Part shown: piece by piece, positions 16,069 to 22,953 of the stretch
How positions within the stretch are numbered: position 1 is the stretch's first letter
How the letters are laid out: every line of letters begins with the position of its first letter
DNA from: Planctomycetota bacterium
GTDB taxonomy: Bacteria; Planctomycetota; UBA1135; UBA2386
Direction of reading: 5' to 3'
Length of the DNA: 33,398 bases
Assembly: GCA_002684655.1 (NCBI GenBank)
Contig: NYVR01000073.1
Location: 1 to 33,398, forward strand
Position numbers and translations under genes: made by a program
Notes under the pieces: model-generated
Told to the model about the DNA's origin: nothing
Databases searched by the model: none
The model's input: the letters and a program-made list of their open reading frames with translations, nothing else

Positions 16069-17990
16069 TCTTCGTCGTTCTCGCGGAGCTGTTTCTCGAA
16101 CAGCATCGCGGCGACCCGGATTAGGTCCCGCTCAGTGATGATGCCGACTAAGCGGCCGTCCTCGACGACCGGCAGGCTGCCAATTCGGTGTTCGCGCATG
16201 TGCTCGATCGCCTGCAACGTCGGAGTGGTCGGCGTTACGCAGATGGGCGCCTCAATCATGATGTCTTTGACGGCGACCGGGGCGCGGCCGTCGTCGCGCA
16301 TGCCCTTGCCGACCATCCGCAACAAGCTCCGGTGCGAAACGAGACCGACGAGGTTGCCGTCGTTGTCCTCTACAGGGACGTGGCGAATGTGTCGCCAATC
16401 CATCAGGGACGCAGCCAGGTCGACGACGTCCTCAGGGTGCACCGTGAACAAGTCCGTGGTCATGAACTGACCGACCAGGGTGTAACTCTCCTGCCACCCG
16501 TCGAACTCACCGTTGTCGGCTAGCTCCCACGTATGGACAGGATCCGACGTCTCTTGACGCCGCTGCATCGCCCGGACCAGCGCTGTCATCTGCTGGTCCT
16601 TGTTGCCCTTCTCACCCATCGCGCCGAGCGAGTCGAGCTGCCACCGCGAGCCAGTGCGGCCGCGCTTGCACCGCTCCTCGATGATGCCCAGGTAACGGTC
16701 GATGTCACCAGCGTCCAGCGAGGCGTGCTCGAGGCCGGAACGAGCCATCGGCAAGAGCACCTCGCCGATCAGCTCTTGCGCCGTGTATTCACGCCCGTGG
16801 AACCACGTCAGGTTGGCCTGCAGCCCCAGGCGCGCAGCCGCGACGAAGTTCCCGCGCGCGTCGTCGAACGACATGACCTTGCTGACGTCGTCGAACTCAT
16901 GGCTCACCGCCGCCATCAACCCGAAGTAGAACGCCGCCGTCGCGATCTCGTCCAGCGGGCTCGGGCCTGATGGGAACGCGCGCGCCTCGATTCGCAGGTG
17001 TGGCTTACCCTCGCTGATGCCGTAGCAGGCCCTGTTCCAGCGGTAGACCGTGCCGTTGTGCAAGCGCAGCGCCGTCATGTCGGGGACGCCGCCGCGGTCC
17101 AGTACGGCCCCGGGATCTTCGTCGAGGTCGCTCGCGAGCATGACGCGGAAACGTGCGATGTCCTCGCGGAAGATCTCGAGGACAGAGTTTCGAACCCAGC
17201 CGTCGCCGAAGTCGACCCGTGGTCGACGCCCCCGCTGCTGGTGCGTCGCCGAGCGCGAGTCCACCGACTGCTGAAACAAAGCCACCCTGGTCTCGCGCCA
17301 AAGCCTGCGCCCCAGGAGCACTGGCGAGTTCGTGGAGGCCGCGAGCACGGGCGCTGTGATCGCCTGCGCTGTGTTGTAGAGCTTCGCGAACTCCTTAGGT
17401 CCGACCTGGAAGTGGACCTGGAAGCTCGCGTTGCAGGACTCGAGCATGACGTTGTCGTGCGTCATGTCGAACTCGTCGACGCCCTTGATGCGGAACTCGA
17501 AATCGCCGCCGCGCAGCTGCGCCATCGCGTCGTTCAACGCGAGGTAGCGCGGGTTCTGCACCATCGACGTCAGCGCGAGGTCGCTCCGGCGGAGCGTCGG
17601 CAAGATACCCGACAGCACGATGCCGCCGCCTTGGTCGTGCGCCGTGCGCCGCGCCAGCTGCAAGAGCTCAACCAGCTCTTTCTCCATCGTCGACAAGCAA
17701 GTCCCCCCGAACACCTGAGGCTTGAGGTTGCACTCGAGGTTGAACTGGGCGAGCTCGTAGGTGAACTGCTCGTGATCGAGCGCAGCCATCATCTGGTCGG
17801 CGCCGTTCCAGGCCCTGCCCGCGCGGTCGAGCAGGAACATCTCCTGCTCGGCCCCGATACGCCGGATCCCGGTCTCGAACCGATCCTCTTCAAGCATCCG
17901 CTCCAGGGCGTGCACGTCGGCCAAGATGGCCTTCATGAACGCCCGGAGTTCTTCTTGCGAGAAAGCGCTAGGGAGGTCGTGTCGGCCCAT
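16065..17990 (-). CDS. GCS2-family glutamate-cysteine-ligase-like protein with C-terminal CBS pair
   Basis: The protein has 641 residues. Residues ~40-450 form the GCS2 carboxylate-amine ligase domain. It contains IGAEQEMFLL (conserved glutamates E48 and E50), ECNLKPQ, LESCNASFQVHFQV and LRIEARAFPSGPS (E335, R337). These correspond to the ATP/Mg2+ and substrate-binding strands of glutamine-synthetase-fold ligases. Two CBS motifs follow at about 507-565 (VGQFMTTDLFTVHPED) and 575-632 (VKDIMIEAPICVTPTT, HRIGSLPVVEDGRLVGIITERDLIRVA). A CBS pair usually senses adenine nucleotides or SAM, so activity may track energy status. The reaction is probably ATP-dependent amide formation with glutamate or a related acid. 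Glutathione synthesis cannot be assumed because no gshB is present. The gene is coupled to the AstE/AspA-like gene through ATGA. Confidence 0.85.
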   Translation of the reverse strand: MGRHDLPSAFSQEELRAFMKAILADVHALERMLEEDRFETGIRRIGAEQEMFLLDRAGRAWNGADQMMAALDHEQFTYELAQFNLECNLKPQVFGGTCLSTMEKELVELLQLARRTAHDQGGGIVLSGILPTLRRSDLALTSMVQNPRYLALNDAMAQLRGGDFEFRIKGVDEFDMTHDNVMLESCNASFQVHFQVGPKEFAKLYNTAQAITAPVLAASTNSPVLLGRRLWRETRVALFQQSVDSRSATHQQRGRRPRVDFGDGWVRNSVLEIFREDIARFRVMLASDLDEDPGAVLDRGGVPDMTALRLHNGTVYRWNRACYGISEGKPHLRIEARAFPSGPSPLDEIATAAFYFGLMAAVSHEFDDVSKVMSFDDARGNFVAAARLGLQANLTWFHGREYTAQELIGEVLLPMARSGLEHASLDAGDIDRYLGIIEERCKRGRTGSRWQLDSLGAMGEKGNKDQQMTALVRAMQRRQETSDPVHTWELADNGEFDGWQESYTLVGQFMTTDLFTVHPEDVVDLAASLMDWRHIRHVPVEDNDGNLVGLVSHRSLLRMVGKGMRDDGRAPVAVKDIMIEAPICVTPTTPTLQAIEHMREHRIGSLPVVEDGRLVGIITERDLIRVAAMLFEKQLRENDEE

Positions 17991-18032
17991 AAGCGGTCAA
18001 TGAGAGCGCCCGGACAATAGCTGCAACGCAAA

Positions 18033-18064
18033 CGGGGAGGAAGGATGCGCGTCCTTACTCCCCG
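18033..18064 (-). terminator. Strong hairpin between DUF1573-like gene and GCS2-CBS gene
   Basis: The stem pairs CGGGGAG (18033-18039) with CTCCCCG (18058-18064), then AAGGA with TCCTT across one G·A mismatch, around a six-base loop. On the minus strand TTTGCGTT follows. It lies 50 bp after the DUF1573-like stop (18114), so it fits an intrinsic terminator. Only 42 bp separate it from the GCS2-CBS start at 17990, so it could also act in that gene's leader. Confidence 0.65.
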
Positions 18065-18113
18065 TCCGGGGCCTGAATCGCCCCTCGCCTACCTCCTGCT
18101 GCCCAGCGGCGCG

Positions 18114-19313
18114 CTAGCGCACGAACCCGTTGAACATGATCCGCTTCTCTTTGATCAGCGGGTGGTTGAGCTTGACGACCAGCTCGCCCTTCACGAGGCC
18201 CTTGGGCGCCTCATCGCTGACCGCCAAGTCGACGATCAAGTTGCCGCCTTCCTTGCGCTGGCTCGCCGTGACGATGCCTGGCTTCAGCGTCATCTTTTCG
18301 AACGCGAACTCGGTCACCTTTAGGTCCGTGCCGTCGTTGGGCGTGAACGTGATGGACTTCGTCAGGCTCTTGCCCTTGCGGATCAGCCCCATCGTGAGGA
18401 AGCCGCCTGGCTTCACGTCTAGCGGGCCCTGGATAAAGGCGAGCACGCGCACGTCGAACGTCGCGGCGTTCTGCATGTTGGTGCGGAACTTGAGCATGCC
18501 GCCGCCCGCGACCTCGGAGTTGACGGGCCCGTATTTGCCGCTGATGCGATACGAGGCATACTCCCCGTTCTGCACCCGCTCCCAGGTCACGTCAAAGGCG
18601 TCCGACGGCTTGTCGACCGAGACGATGTCCCACTCTTTTTGCATCCTGGACGACACGGTCACCGTGAACTCACGGGTCTCGTTCCAGGTCATCTTGTTGA
18701 GGTTGATCTCAGCCGGCGAGACCGTGAACATCTGAGCGCCGGTGGCGCGGAAGGTCAGCTTGGTGTGCGGTTCGATCGGGTCGGTGCCGTGGATGTCCAG
18801 CGTGGCGTGCTTACCACCTGCGATCCTGTTCATGTCGAGCCGCGTCGTTACCACGCCGGTCTCGCCTGGACCGACCGTGATCTTGGATACGTTCTCGACC
18901 CGCTCCGGCTTGCCGGCATCACGCACCACGCGGACCACCCGCTTCTGCGGCTTCGAGATCACGCGGTAAACACGGTCGCCGATCGCGACCTCCGCGCGCG
19001 CGCACTGGCAGCTGGGCGTCAGGGAGACCCAGTCCACAGGCGTGTCCTGCGGGTTGGTGAACTCGAACTTCCCGATCGCTTCCCCGGAGCCGTAGAACGT
19101 CCCGAGCTCACGGACGGTGACCGGGAACCACGTGTTGCCTCCGGACGCCTTCAATCCGACCTTGCCTCCGGGGATACGAGGCGCGCCGGGACGCGCCGGG
19201 GCATCGCCACCGGCCTTAACGGGCGGCTGCTTGGTGGGCTTGGCCGCTTCTTGGCAGAGCGCGGGGACAGCCAGGGCTGCGGCGAGACCGAAGCTACGAA
19301 GGATGAGGTTCAT
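18114..19313 (-). CDS. Secreted DUF1573-like protein
   Basis: The start at ATG 19313 (MNLILRSFGLAAALAVPALCQ) gives a signal peptide and 399 residues in total; the frame to 19352 adds nothing recognisable. A proline/lysine-rich linker precedes a beta-sandwich with ELGTFYGSGEAIGKFEFTNP and DWVSLTPSCQCARAEV. The 'x-S-C-x-C' after a strand-turn-strand is characteristic of DUF1573-type immunoglobulin-like domains common in Planctomycetota and Bacteroidota. Further Ig-like strands follow (KITVGPGETGVVTTRLDM, LDVKPGGFLTMGLIRKG). The function of these proteins is unknown; an export, envelope or structural role is inferred. The gene is divergent from the lipoprotein at 19473 across a 159 bp gap and terminated by the hairpin at 18033-18064. 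Confidence 0.78.
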   Translation of the reverse strand: MNLILRSFGLAAALAVPALCQEAAKPTKQPPVKAGGDAPARPGAPRIPGGKVGLKASGGNTWFPVTVRELGTFYGSGEAIGKFEFTNPQDTPVDWVSLTPSCQCARAEVAIGDRVYRVISKPQKRVVRVVRDAGKPERVENVSKITVGPGETGVVTTRLDMNRIAGGKHATLDIHGTDPIEPHTKLTFRATGAQMFTVSPAEINLNKMTWNETREFTVTVSSRMQKEWDIVSVDKPSDAFDVTWERVQNGEYASYRISGKYGPVNSEVAGGGMLKFRTNMQNAATFDVRVLAFIQGPLDVKPGGFLTMGLIRKGKSLTKSITFTPNDGTDLKVTEFAFEKMTLKPGIVTASQRKEGGNLIVDLAVSDEAPKGLVKGELVVKLNHPLIKEKRIMFNGFVR

Positions 19314-19472
19314 GATCGACGTGGATGAGCTGTGGTGGCCGGCATCGGGCAAAGCACTATAGCTCGCGCGACCGCCGAAAACTCCCGATCCGCCGCAGTC
19401 CAGCCCAACTCGGGACGAACTTCGCGCCCGCCTGGCAAGTCATGGTGGCATCGCGCCGCAGCGATCAGCAAG

Positions 19473-20183
19473 ATGCTCGAGATGCGCCCTCTCGCTCTGG
19501 CTTTTCTGTCCGCCGTCGCGCTGCCGCTCGGCGGCTGCTGCTCGCTCGCGCAGGCGTGGTGCGGCCCCGAGCGATCTGCCTGGATCTCCGTCGACTGGGG
19601 CACCCCTGAGCTCGCGACCCAGACCCTGCTAGAGGCGCTGCGCCGCGACGACCCAGAGGTCGTCTACGAGGCGCTCGCCGACGAGATGCGCGGCTCGCTG
19701 GGCGTCGACGGGCTCGCCGTCGAGCTGGCGTGGCCCAAGATCAAAGCGCAGTACCCCTACCTGCACGTCGCAGGCTACGCCGATGTATCGGCGGCGAGCT
19801 ACGGGCCAAACCGCGATTCGGCCTACGTAACTGTCGAGGTCGGCGGCCTGGGACTCCGCATCGGCCTCGTGCGCGAGGCCTACTGGGAGCTGCGTTATCG
19901 ACGGCCCGGACCCGACCTCACCCCGCAGCAGCGCGACGCGCGTGTCGGGCGCAAGCTCGCAAAGCTGGACGGCGCCGTGACGATCGCGCTCGACGAAGAC
20001 GCCGAAGATGATCGATCCTTGGTGTCGCTGACGCCTCAGAGCGCGACCCACTTCGGCGTCGATACGATCCCTGTCGAGAACGTCGACGCTGTCGGCGTCT
20101 TCCACGTCTGGAAGGTTCGCAGCCTCACCCCTGTCGACGGTGAGAACGCGGCAGCTGCCGCGCAGACGCCCCGCTCGCGCTGA
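19473..20183 (+). CDS. Lipoprotein of unknown function
   Basis: I place the start at ATG 19473 (MLEMRPLALAFLSAV), although ATG 19482 is equally possible. The open frame extends upstream to 19332, but those codons are low-complexity and precede the signal sequence. The lipobox LGGC is followed by a second cysteine (GGCCSLAQAWCG). The mature ~210 residues are soluble and acidic. A helical segment (TPELATQTLLEALRRDDPEV, then YEALADEMRGSLG) is followed by beta-rich text (AYVTVEVGGLGLRIGLV, YWELRYRRPG). That layout is loosely like an NTF2/SnoaL-type accumulation fold. I do not recognise a family. It is convergent with the L,D-transpeptidase gene. Confidence 0.68.
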   Translation: MLEMRPLALAFLSAVALPLGGCCSLAQAWCGPERSAWISVDWGTPELATQTLLEALRRDDPEVVYEALADEMRGSLGVDGLAVELAWPKIKAQYPYLHVAGYADVSAASYGPNRDSAYVTVEVGGLGLRIGLVREAYWELRYRRPGPDLTPQQRDARVGRKLAKLDGAVTIALDEDAEDDRSLVSLTPQSATHFGVDTIPVENVDAVGVFHVWKVRSLTPVDGENAAAAAQTPRSR

Positions 20184-20227
20184 ACGCCCCAGCTATGAGG
20201 CGAGCGCGCACCCGGTCGCGCGCCGCG

Positions 20228-21421
20228 TCAGCTGGAGGCGGTATCGCGCACCACGACTTTCGCGCCTCTGGGCAGCACGTGGAACAGCTCTTTGATGTCC
20301 GGCGCGAACATGCGGATGCACCCCATCGAAGACTCCGTGCAGATGGTGTCTTCGTCGGGCGTTCCGTGCGCGCCGAAGCCAGCGTACTGCGCGTGGCCGA
20401 ACTTGATGAAGTATTCGCCGAGCACGTTCTTAGGGTCGCCGTAGGCGTAGAGGTTCCCGTCGGGCGAGGTCCAGTCAGGGCGCTCTTGCTTGGCGATGAC
20501 CTCAAACTCCGTAACCGGGGTGTGATCGTTTGCCCCGTGCCCAACCCAGTAGAGCCGCATCAGCTGATCGCCGCAGAACACCATCAACGCGAAGCTGTCT
20601 TTCTCAAGAATCGCCGAGATCGGCGCGACCGGCACCTTCAGGCGTTGCCCCACCTTCAGCGCGTTCGCGTTACGGATCCGGTTGAGGATGGCGATCGTGC
20701 CGGACTCCACCTTAAGCCCCTCCTTGCGAAAGCGCCTCGCGATGCGATCGAGAGAGTCACCAGCCTTAACCGTATAGCTGCGCGCCCCAGCGACGTTCGT
20801 CGGGTTGCAGAGCCAGCGGTCGACCCGGATGCGGTGCTGCACGCGCGCCTCTTCGACGACCTTGCGCCACTCGAGGTCGGCACGCCCGATGCGCCCGCAG
20901 GCCATCCTGTAGATCAAGTCCGACCCGGCTGCGATCGCTTCGGCGTCGGGCAACGCCATCGCCGCGGCCGTTGCCGCGCGCGCCGCCGCCCGCCCCTCGG
21001 CGCTGCGCAGGAACGCGTTGTTGCTGCCGAGCGCCGCCAGGTGTTCTTCGAAGCCGTCCCCGCGGGGCCGCAACAGGGCGACGAGGCCGTCGTGGTGCAC
21101 ACCGAGGCGCCCGGCGGCGACGGCGAGCCAGGCCGTGCTGATCGCGGCGGCGTCGCCTCGCTTGACCAGCGCGATCAGCTCTTCCAGGTCGCTAGGAAGC
21201 GAGCCTGCCGGGTCGGGCGCCGCGCTGGGCTGAGCTGCGAGGTCGCTCTCTACGGCTACAGGGGCCGCAGCGCCGAGGAACTCGCTCATGCTGCCGCGCG
21301 CCGGCTTGTTGGCCGTAACCCGGTTCGAGGCTGGCTGGGCCATGACTTCGCTCTGGGTCCACTTCCCGTAGCCCCACCATGCGAACGCCGCCACCAGGAC
21401 GCCGAACACGAACTGCCGCAT
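20228..21421 (-). CDS. LysM and L,D-transpeptidase (YkuD) domain protein
   Basis: This is a 397-residue exported or membrane-tethered protein with an N-terminal hydrophobic segment (FVFGVLVAAFAWWGYG). A helical region (75-200) precedes a LysM module (about 215-263, SYTVKAGDSLDRIARRFRKE), which binds peptidoglycan glycans. The YkuD domain (about 275-392) ends in AHGTPDEDTICTESSMGCIRM. Catalytic His352 and Cys368 and R370 are present. The usual S-H-G-C is S-M-G-C here, so the second, supporting histidine is methionine. The expected activity is L,D-crosslinking of stem peptides or protein attachment to peptidoglycan. The start at ATG 21421 is preceded by an AGGGAGG ribosome-binding site at 21424-21432, and by an inverted repeat at 21433-21459 that abuts it. 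Confidence 0.9.
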   Translation of the reverse strand: MRQFVFGVLVAAFAWWGYGKWTQSEVMAQPASNRVTANKPARGSMSEFLGAAAPVAVESDLAAQPSAAPDPAGSLPSDLEELIALVKRGDAAAISTAWLAVAAGRLGVHHDGLVALLRPRGDGFEEHLAALGSNNAFLRSAEGRAAARAATAAAMALPDAEAIAAGSDLIYRMACGRIGRADLEWRKVVEEARVQHRIRVDRWLCNPTNVAGARSYTVKAGDSLDRIARRFRKEGLKVESGTIAILNRIRNANALKVGQRLKVPVAPISAILEKDSFALMVFCGDQLMRLYWVGHGANDHTPVTEFEVIAKQERPDWTSPDGNLYAYGDPKNVLGEYFIKFGHAQYAGFGAHGTPDEDTICTESSMGCIRMFAPDIKELFHVLPRGAKVVVRDTASS

Positions 21422-21432
21422 AGAACCTCCCT

Positions 21433-21459
21433 AGCAGGTCTCCACCACGGACACCTGCT
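21433..21459 (-). promoter_or_regulatory. Leader hairpin abutting the transpeptidase ribosome-binding site
   Basis: AGCAGGT-N13-ACCTGCT is a perfect 7+7 inverted repeat ending next to the AGGGAGG ribosome-binding site of the L,D-transpeptidase gene. In the minus-strand transcript it would form a hairpin at the base of the leader. It could influence translation initiation or serve as an operator. Confidence 0.4.
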
Positions 21460-21481
21460 GATCGCCCAGCGGAGATCCCTT

Positions 21482-21497
21482 CCTCCGTCCACGGAGG
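21482..21497. repeat. Palindrome CCTCCGT-CC-ACGGAGG
   Basis: A perfect 7+7 inverted repeat with a two-base centre, about 60 bp upstream of the transpeptidase start. The short centre suits a dimeric protein-binding site better than an RNA loop. Confidence 0.4.
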
Positions 21498-21556
21498 GTT
21501 GACCGTGGGTCGCCCGCTGTGCCGGACAGGCTAGCCGCCCGGGCCGCAGAGATCGA

Positions 21557-21570
21557 GGACGCATACGTCC
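21557..21570. repeat. Small hairpin GGACG-CATA-CGTCC
   Basis: A perfect 5+5 inverted repeat with a four-base loop within the same gap. It is small enough to be fortuitous alone, but belongs to a dense cluster of such elements. Confidence 0.3.
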
Positions 21571-21584
21571 CCAAACGAAAAGGA

Positions 21585-21649
21585 GGAGCCCCGCTCCGCC
21601 ATCTGTCGTCGACGGAGGCCGGTTGAACCCTTGGGTTCAGGTGGGCTCC
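21585..21649. ncRNA. Candidate branched RNA structure, unit 1
   Basis: GGAGCCC (21585-21591) pairs with GGGCTCC (21643-21649). Inside lie CTCCG (21594-21598) with CGGAG (21613-21617), and the perfect TGAACCC-TT-GGGTTCA palindrome (21624-21639). Together they would fold as a three-way junction. A local alternative, GGAGC-CCC-GCTCC (21585-21597), competes with the closing stem. This is by-eye pairing only; strand and expression are unknown. Confidence 0.25.
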
Positions 21650-21671
21650 CCCCAGGGTATTTAGGAAGAGG

Positions 21672-21738
21672 CGGGCTCCGCCGCGTTCTCACGCAGCGAA
21701 GTCTCCTGATCCCGCTTGGCCCTCAGGGTCGGAGCCCG
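21672..21738. ncRNA. Candidate branched RNA structure, unit 2
   Basis: CGGGCTCCG (21672-21680) pairs perfectly over nine bases with CGGAGCCCG (21730-21738). The interior can form GCGT-TCTC-ACGC (21683-21694) and AGCG/CGCT (21695-21698 with 21713-21716). Its 7-base core lies 58 bases from its partner, the same as in unit 1, and the two units' strands are mutually complementary. Alternative pairing between units is therefore possible. No family match was recognised. Confidence 0.28.
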
Positions 21739-21886
21739 GCGAATGGTCATCGGTTCAACTTGATGGCCCGCGTGCAAGCGCGAACAGCGCAGAGCGGGGC
21801 TGGTATGAAGTAGACCACGCAGGGCCGGGCTCGCAAGGGTGGTCCTGCCAACGATTCCGCGTCACCGCGCGGGTCGACCTCGCCGC

Positions 21887-22906
21887 TCACTCCCAGCGGT
21901 TCTCCGAGATCACGGCGAGGACCCGCTCGGCAGCGGCGACGGCCGCCACCCCGTCGGCGCCTGTGACCGTAGGCGCGGACCGGCTGCCGACACACGCCAC
22001 GAACTCTGCGAGCTCCTCGCGCAGCGGGTTGCCGCTGTCTAGCTGAAGGTTCTCGACCTGCAGCAGACCGTCAAAGACGAACTTCCAGAGGTCGCCCATC
22101 TGCGCCTTGTCCAAGCTCTCCATGTCCAGCTGTTCGAAGTCCCAGCCGGGCGCCTTGCGAACGACCATGCCGGTTGACGCCTGAAAGTCCAACGACACGT
22201 AGCCCTCCTTGGAGAAGACGCGCATCTTGCGCAGCGGCTTCAGCGCCACGCGGTTCGCGGTCAAGTGCGCGACCGCACCATTCTCGAACTTGATGATCGC
22301 CGAGGCCATGTCTTCCGCGGGCGTGAACACGGCACCGCCGAAGGCTTCGACGGACTTGATCGGAGACTGCACGAGCGCCAATACGAGGTCGAGGTCGTGG
22401 ATCATAAGATCCAACACCACGCCGATGTCCGTCGAACGGAACGAGAACGGCGCGAGGCGGTGCGACTCGATGTAGCGCGCGGCCTTGCCGATCTCTCGGA
22501 TGCCGCGCAGCGCCGGGTTGAAGCGCTCAACGTGGCCTACAGCGAGGATGCGACCGTTGGCCGCCGCCGCGTCGACCAGCGCTTGACCGTCGGCCACCGA
22601 GCGCGCGATCGGCTTCTCGACGAGCACGTCCACGCCGCGCTCAAGAAAATAGCACCCCACTTCGCGGTGCATCTTGGTCGGCACGACGACGCTGACCGCG
22701 TCCACCTTGCCGTCCAGCTCTCGGTAGTCTGCGAACGTTTGCAGCCCGTGGGTGTCGGCGGCGAACTTCCGAGCCTCCTCGCTAGGGTCGGCGACGCCGA
22801 CCAGGTCACAGTCGATGTCCCCCAGCAGGCGCATGTGGTGCTTACCTAGGTGGCCGACGCCGACGACGGCGACGCGGGGGCGGGAAGAGCTCGACTCGTT
22901 GGTCAC
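21887..22906 (-). CDS. Gfo/Idh/MocA-family NAD(P)-dependent oxidoreductase
   Basis: This 339-residue enzyme has an N-terminal Rossmann fold with VAVVGVGHLGKHH (GxGxxG at 16-21), an acidic strand end VGVADPSEEA, and the family's VLVEKPIA lysine motif. GHVERFNPAL and VLDLMIHDLDLVLAL follow in the C-terminal alpha/beta domain that binds a sugar or related substrate. It follows lpxC-fabZ on the same strand by 47 bp. That position suggests an envelope-sugar role. One candidate is the UDP-GlcNAc 3-dehydrogenase GnnA, which feeds amide-linked lipid A, but no gnnB-like aminotransferase is visible in the window. The precise substrate is unproven. Confidence 0.85.
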   Translation of the reverse strand: MTNESSSSRPRVAVVGVGHLGKHHMRLLGDIDCDLVGVADPSEEARKFAADTHGLQTFADYRELDGKVDAVSVVVPTKMHREVGCYFLERGVDVLVEKPIARSVADGQALVDAAAANGRILAVGHVERFNPALRGIREIGKAARYIESHRLAPFSFRSTDIGVVLDLMIHDLDLVLALVQSPIKSVEAFGGAVFTPAEDMASAIIKFENGAVAHLTANRVALKPLRKMRVFSKEGYVSLDFQASTGMVVRKAPGWDFEQLDMESLDKAQMGDLWKFVFDGLLQVENLQLDSGNPLREELAEFVACVGSRSAPTVTGADGVAAVAAAERVLAVISENRWE

Positions 22907-22953
22907 GCGTCAGGGTGTAGCGAATGGTGCAGCCGTACGCCAGCGCGGCGCCG

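Larger units (their letters stand above)
21422..21886. other. 465 bp inverted-repeat-rich intergenic gap
   Basis: This gap lies between the Gfo/Idh stop and the L,D-transpeptidase start, both minus strand. No ORF with coding character was seen. The gap is crowded with inverted repeats, listed individually. Complementary 7-mers GGAGCCC (21585, 21731) and GGGCTCC (21643, 21673) are arranged so that two 65-base stem-loop units of equal size can form. I could not match any of it to tRNA, tmRNA, RNase P, SRP or a riboswitch I know. It probably includes the promoter and leader of the transpeptidase gene. Confidence 0.6.

Noticed and set aside
21620-21790. tRNA or tmRNA in the 465 bp gap
   Set aside because: GGTTCA/GGTTGAA text looked like T-arms, but no matching acceptor, anticodon and D arms could be built on either strand.
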